From Streptomyces sp. Edi4 (lineage in GTDB: Bacteria > Actinomycetota > Actinomycetes > Streptomycetales > Streptomycetaceae), in assembly GCF_040253615.1 (NCBI RefSeq), contig NZ_JBEJGY010000004.1:4154001-4218000 (forward strand): a DNA stretch of 64,000 bases, given 5' to 3'. The notes beneath the pieces were generated by a model. It saw only the letters and a list, made by a program, of their open reading frames with translations. It did not search any database and was not told the origin of the DNA. A program made the translations under genes and the position numbers. Below are positions 60,826-64,000 of the stretch, one piece after another (within the stretch, counting starts at the first letter, position 1; the number at the start of each line of letters is the position of its first letter).

Positions 60826-61791
60826 TCAGCTGAGCGTCACTTGGCGGTTGGTGAGCCCGCCCCTGGCCCGGCGCTCCTCCGCGCTCAGCGGCTCCTCGTT
60901 CGCGAGCGCCCCGGCGAGGCGTTCGGCGAACGCGGCCGCGGGCTTCTCGCACTCCTCGGCGCCCATCCCGGCCGGCAGGTCCCACACCGGCACGGTCAGG
61001 CCGTGCGCCCGGAACGAGCCGACCAGGCGGGTGCCCTCGCCGAGCGAGGACGTGCCGGCCGCGTGCAGCCGCGCCAGCGCGTCGAGCAGCTTCTCCTCGG
61101 GGTGCGGCATGACCCAGCGCAGGTGGTTCTTCTCGGGGGTCTCGCACCAGTACGAGGAGTCCACCGACGTGAGCCGTACGGTCGGGATCGCGGCGGCGTT
61201 GGCCCGCTCCAGGGAGGCGGCGACCTCGGAGGCGGCGCTGTCCGCGTCCGCCACCCAGAACTCGAAGCCGGTGTGCACCTCGGGCTCGAACGGGGCGGCG
61301 GGGTCGAGCAGATCCTGGAGGCGGGGGCTGTCGGACTCGGCGCGCTGGGCGGCGACCGGCGAGCCCGGCTCGGCCACCAGGGCGCGCCGGAGCGTGTCGG
61401 CCAGGTCGCGGCTGATGTCGCCGGACGGCGTGTCGTTCTGGAGGCCGAGCAGCACCGAACCGTCCTCGCGGCGCAACGCGGGCCACGCCATCGGCAGCAC
61501 GGTCGCCAGCGTCACGGACGGCACGCCGTCGGGCAGCCCGTCCTTCAGGGTCAGCGGTACGGTCGCGGCGGGGACCAGCTCACGCAGGGCGACCCAGTCG
61601 CACTCTCCCGCAAGGCCCTCGAAGGGGCGCTGGACCAGCTCGGTCACGGCGTGCGCGGCGGCGCGACCGTGACAGGCCTTGTAGCGGCGGCCGGAGCCGC
61701 AGGGGCAGGGCTCACGGGCCCCGACGACCGGGATTTCCCCGTCGCTGATCTGCGGCTTGACGGCCTTCGTCTGCGGACGCTTCTTGGCCAT
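60826..61791 (-). CDS. DUF5926 protein with SEC-C zinc motif
   Basis: A 321-residue protein. The N-terminal SEC-C/zinc motif is GAREPCPCGSGRRYKACHG (Cys-Cys-...-Cys-His), and the rest matches the actinobacterial DUF5926 family (FEGLAGECDWVALRELVPAA, WVMPHPEEKLLDALARLHAAG). The function is unknown; SEC-C motifs bind zinc and often mediate protein contacts. The ATG is at 61791. It converges with the secreted-protein gene. Confidence 0.87.
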   Translation of the reverse strand: MAKKRPQTKAVKPQISDGEIPVVGAREPCPCGSGRRYKACHGRAAAHAVTELVQRPFEGLAGECDWVALRELVPAATVPLTLKDGLPDGVPSVTLATVLPMAWPALRREDGSVLLGLQNDTPSGDISRDLADTLRRALVAEPGSPVAAQRAESDSPRLQDLLDPAAPFEPEVHTGFEFWVADADSAASEVAASLERANAAAIPTVRLTSVDSSYWCETPEKNHLRWVMPHPEEKLLDALARLHAAGTSSLGEGTRLVGSFRAHGLTVPVWDLPAGMGAEECEKPAAAFAERLAGALANEEPLSAEERRARGGLTNRQVTLS

Positions 61792-61910
61792 GGTGTGGCT
61801 CTCTCCCGACTGCGGTGGTGCGGTGTCGCTGTGTCGGCGCGAGCCTAGCCGCCCGGACCGGCGGGACGCGGCCCCACGCCCCCGGGGCCCGGGCGCGGGC
61901 GGTCCCGGGG

Positions 61911-61984
61911 CGCGGGGCCGCCTTCAGTCCAGGTCGTCGAACGGGCCGGGGTGCGGGGCTGCCTTCAGTCCAGGTCGTCGAACG
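61911..61984. repeat. 41-bp-period duplication at the end of the ATPase gene
   Basis: CCTTCAGTCCAGGTCGTCGA plus ACG occurs at 61921-61943 and again at 61962-61984. The flank GCGGGGC-G before each copy is also repeated with one mismatch. The second copy contains the real end and stop of the ATPase gene; the first lies just beyond it. Confidence 0.85.
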
Positions 61985-62576
61985 CGTCCGCGTACTCCAG
62001 GCCGACCGCCGTCGCGGGTCCGGTGACGCGCGTAGCGAAATCGTCGTGGCGGTGTGCCCCCGTGAGGATGACCCACACGGTGACCTCGCCGGACGCGCTG
62101 TCCTTGATGCCCCAGTCCTGGGCGAGGGCGCTGATGATGTTCAGCCCCCGGCCGCCGCGCGCGGTCACCGACGGCGTCGCCGGAACGGGCCGGGTCGGGC
62201 CGCCTCCGTCCGTGACCTCGACCGTCAGCCGCCCCGCCTTGTCGATCCGCCAGGCCGCCTCGACGTCGCCCTCACCTATGTCGGACCGCCCCAGCGGCCT
62301 GCCGTGCCGGCAGGCATTGCTGAGCAGTTCGGAAAGGATCAGAACGGCATCGTCGACGACCGGCTCCGACACCCCGTTGCCGAGCAGCTGCTCGCGCATC
62401 CGGTGCCGTGCCTTGCCCACGCCCGCAGGGCCATGGGGTACGGCCATGCTCGACGACGTGGGCACCTCCTGTGCCACCACCAACGCCACCCCCGAGACCT
62501 CCTTCGCCCCACGCCACGGTGTGAATGCCCCAATGGACTGGACCGGAAACCGGCCAACCGACGTCGGGAGACGCAT
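61965..62576 (-). CDS. GHKL ATPase (anti-sigma-factor type)
   Basis: A 203-residue protein with the HATPase_c_2 fold: N box ILSELLSNACRHG, G1 VEVTDGGGP, and G2 ARGGRGLNIISAL. It is the second such protein in the window, and longer by an N-terminal ~55-residue extension. The ATG at 62576 is used. Its target is unknown. It lies 54 bp downstream of the GDPD gene on the same strand. Confidence 0.85.
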   Translation of the reverse strand: MRLPTSVGRFPVQSIGAFTPWRGAKEVSGVALVVAQEVPTSSSMAVPHGPAGVGKARHRMREQLLGNGVSEPVVDDAVLILSELLSNACRHGRPLGRSDIGEGDVEAAWRIDKAGRLTVEVTDGGGPTRPVPATPSVTARGGRGLNIISALAQDWGIKDSASGEVTVWVILTGAHRHDDFATRVTGPATAVGLEYADAFDDLD

Positions 62577-62629
62577 TCGTCACGGTCGAATACGGAATGA
62601 ACGCGCCGGAGCACACCCTGTAATGGCCG

Positions 62630-63457
62630 TTACATCCGGCCCAGTTGGGACAGAACCTGTTTCGGGCGATTGGTGATGATTGCCTCCACTCCGAGGCTTA
62701 CGCACAGATCCACGTCCTCGGGTTCGTTCACCGTCCAGACGTGCACGCGGTGGCCCGCGCGGTGCAGTCGCTCGATGTAGGCGGGGTGGTTGCGCACGAT
62801 CCGCATGCCGGGGCCCGCGATCCGCGCGCCGGCCGGCAGCCGTCCGTCGCGCAGTCGCGGCGACAGGAACTGCATCAGATAGACCGTCGGGATCTCCGGG
62901 ACGGCGGCGGCCACCCGGTGCAGGGAGCGCGCGGAAAAACTCATGATGCGGACCGGGGAGGTTTGACCGGCCGGCGGCGGCTGAGTGAGGCCGAACCTCT
63001 TGAGCAGGTGCACGAGGCGTTCCTCGACCTGACCGGCCCAGCGGGTGGGGTGCTTGGTCTCGATGGCCAGCTCGACCCGGCGCCCCGCGTCCGCCACGAG
63101 TTCGAGCAGCTGCTCCAGGGTCAGGACGGAAGTGAACTCGCGGTCCTTCCAGTCCGGGCTCTCCTCGCTGTCCTTCCAGGAGCCGAAGTCGAGCGCGGCC
63201 AGCTCGGACAGTTCCAGGGCGGACACGGCGCCCCGGCCGTTGGAGGTGCGGTTGACGCGCCGGTCGTGGACGCAGACGAGGTGGCCGTCGGCGGTGAGCC
63301 GGACATCGCATTCCAGGGCGTCGGCGCCGTCCTCGATCGCCTTCGTGTACGCGGCGAGCGTGTGCTCGGGGGCGTCCTCGGAGGCTCCTCGGTGGGCCAC
63401 CACTTGGACGCGGGCGGGGTCGGGGGTGTGCGGGCTGTGCTGCCGTGCTTGAGTCAC
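62630..63457 (-). CDS. Glycerophosphodiester phosphodiesterase
   Basis: A 275-residue GDPD TIM barrel: VVAHRGASEDAPEHTLAAY (catalytic His, Arg, Glu), ALECDVRLTADGHLVCVHD (Glu, Asp, His), and VHVWTVNEPEDVDLCVSLGV, ending GVEAIITNRPKQVL. It cleaves glycerophosphodiesters to glycerol-3-phosphate and an alcohol. No signal peptide is present when started at GTG 63457, so it is cytosolic; an upstream extension looks spurious. Confidence 0.9.
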   Translation of the reverse strand: MTQARQHSPHTPDPARVQVVAHRGASEDAPEHTLAAYTKAIEDGADALECDVRLTADGHLVCVHDRRVNRTSNGRGAVSALELSELAALDFGSWKDSEESPDWKDREFTSVLTLEQLLELVADAGRRVELAIETKHPTRWAGQVEERLVHLLKRFGLTQPPPAGQTSPVRIMSFSARSLHRVAAAVPEIPTVYLMQFLSPRLRDGRLPAGARIAGPGMRIVRNHPAYIERLHRAGHRVHVWTVNEPEDVDLCVSLGVEAIITNRPKQVLSQLGRM

Positions 63458-63878
63458 CGCGTCATCGTGCCACCCGCCGGGGCACAGGTTCGCGCGCGAA
63501 TACACAGCTCCTGCTTACAGTGGCCTGACGTGCGGTGGGAAAAGCTGAGCGGAGTCATCCGCACAGTGCGGGGTCCGATGTCGGACCCCTGGCGCACCAT
63601 GGTTGTTGCCGGGCCCCACGCCGGCGCCCGGCAGCGACCCCGAGCATCACCACCGCGCACCGCCGCACCGCGCAGGACCCCACCGGGCCCCAAGGCAGCG
63701 ACATCTGCCGGCCCGTCAGACCGCCCGCCCGCCCGACGCCAGACCGAATGACCGCCAGACGCCAGACGCCAGACCGTGCGACCGCCCGACGCCAGACCGT
63801 GCGACCGCCCGACCGATCGTCCCCCAGACCCCAGACCAAGTGGACCCAAGACCAAGTGGAAACCGAGGAGAGCAAGCT
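63458..63878. repeat. Divergent gap with 23-bp tandem repeats and degenerate copies
   Basis: A gene-free stretch of 421 bp. GACGCCAGACCGTGCGACCG plus CCC is repeated exactly at 63765-63787 and 63788-63810. Degenerate pieces (GACCGCC, GACGCCAGAC, CCAGACC) fill about 63715-63845, then AGACCAAGTGGA-type repeats follow. ACCGAGGAG at 63861-63869 is the ribosome site of the next gene. Confidence 0.8.
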
Positions 63879-64000
63879 GTGAGCACCGAGAACGAGGGCA
63901 CCGCGGTCCCGGCCGTCCCGCCTGCCCCGTCGTCTGCACCTGCTGCACCTCCCGAGCCCGCCGAAGCTCCCGCTGTCCCGGCACGGGAAGCCGCCGCGGC
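63879..64000 (+). CDS. N-terminus of a Pro/Ala-rich protein (cut by the window end)
   Basis: GTG 63879 behind GAGGAG starts MSTENEGTAVPAVPPAPSSA and continues as a Pro/Ala/Glu-rich low-complexity stretch to the window end. By recalled S. coelicolor order this could be a membrane-anchored trypsin-like (HtrA-type) protease, whose cytoplasmic N-termini look like this, but nothing catalytic is visible here. Confidence 0.6.
   Translation, partial: MSTENEGTAVPAVPPAPSSAPAAPPEPAEAPAVPAREAAA

Overview
This window is chromosomal DNA from a Streptomyces-type actinomycete. The evidence is the very high GC content with GC-rich third codon positions, frequent GTG starts, 4-bp GTGA gene overlaps, and marker genes such as ssgA (sporulation), a Rex-controlled cyd operon, dtpA with the copper-trafficking genes, and a small DNA primase/polymerase. 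The order hisC, cydA, cydB, cydDC, GAF kinase, and later HAD, serS, pheA, matches from memory the right flank of oriC in S. coelicolor. Two site classes support an origin-proximal position. There are eight perfect-core parS sites (ParB sites, TGTTTCACGTGAAACA type), arranged as four close pairs, plus one degenerate copy. There are also ten DnaA boxes between 32 and 47.5 kb, clustered between serS and pheA. dnaA, dnaN and oriC themselves are not in the window.

Layout. 0-9.5 kb: end of an SDR gene, a serine hydrolase, GNATs, a divergent MarR/MFS pair, a HAD phosphatase, a Nudix hydrolase, a PLP enzyme of transsulfuration type, a holin-like membrane protein, a cupin and DUF5326. 9.5-14 kb: a decayed ssgR remnant, intact ssgA, a YibE/F membrane protein, and thiC under a TPP riboswitch. 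14-20 kb: a membrane protein, a metallophosphatase, a LacI regulator, hisC and a cyclophilin-like protein. 20-28 kb: cydA, cydB and fused cydDC behind a Rex operator, followed by a DevS/DosT-like GAF histidine kinase. This forms an oxygen/redox respiration block. 28-32 kb: a Cof-type HAD, DUF72, an F420-type oxidoreductase, a hypothetical gene and a broken kptA. 32-37 kb: a four-gene leftward operon (M24 peptidase, EphD-like fusion, metal-dependent hydrolase, MerR). 37-40.5 kb: a four-gene ABC-2 exporter operon. 40.6-45 kb: a frameshifted HTH/coiled-coil gene, an MFS permease, an FCD-GntR regulator and a rhomboid-like protein. 44.9-48.5 kb: HAD plus serS, a DnaA-box-rich gap, and pheA. 48.7-55 kb: an extracytoplasmic copper/DyP peroxidase operon (ycnI, sco, ecuC, copCD, dtpA) with a membrane neighbour. 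55-64 kb: two anti-sigma-type ATPases, aminopeptidase P, a SpoIIE-type PP2C phosphatase, a prim-pol protein, a secreted protein, a SEC-C protein, a GDPD, and the start of one further gene.

Four loci are broken or decayed: a GlcG/HbpS fragment, ssgR, kptA and the HTH/coiled-coil gene. No tRNA, rRNA, CRISPR array, insertion sequence or prophage was seen. The most notable features are the paired, similarly phased parS sites (some overlapping start codons), the extra-oriC DnaA-box cluster, the loss of ssgR beside an intact ssgA, and a probable heme-based kinase directly after the Rex-controlled cytochrome bd operon.
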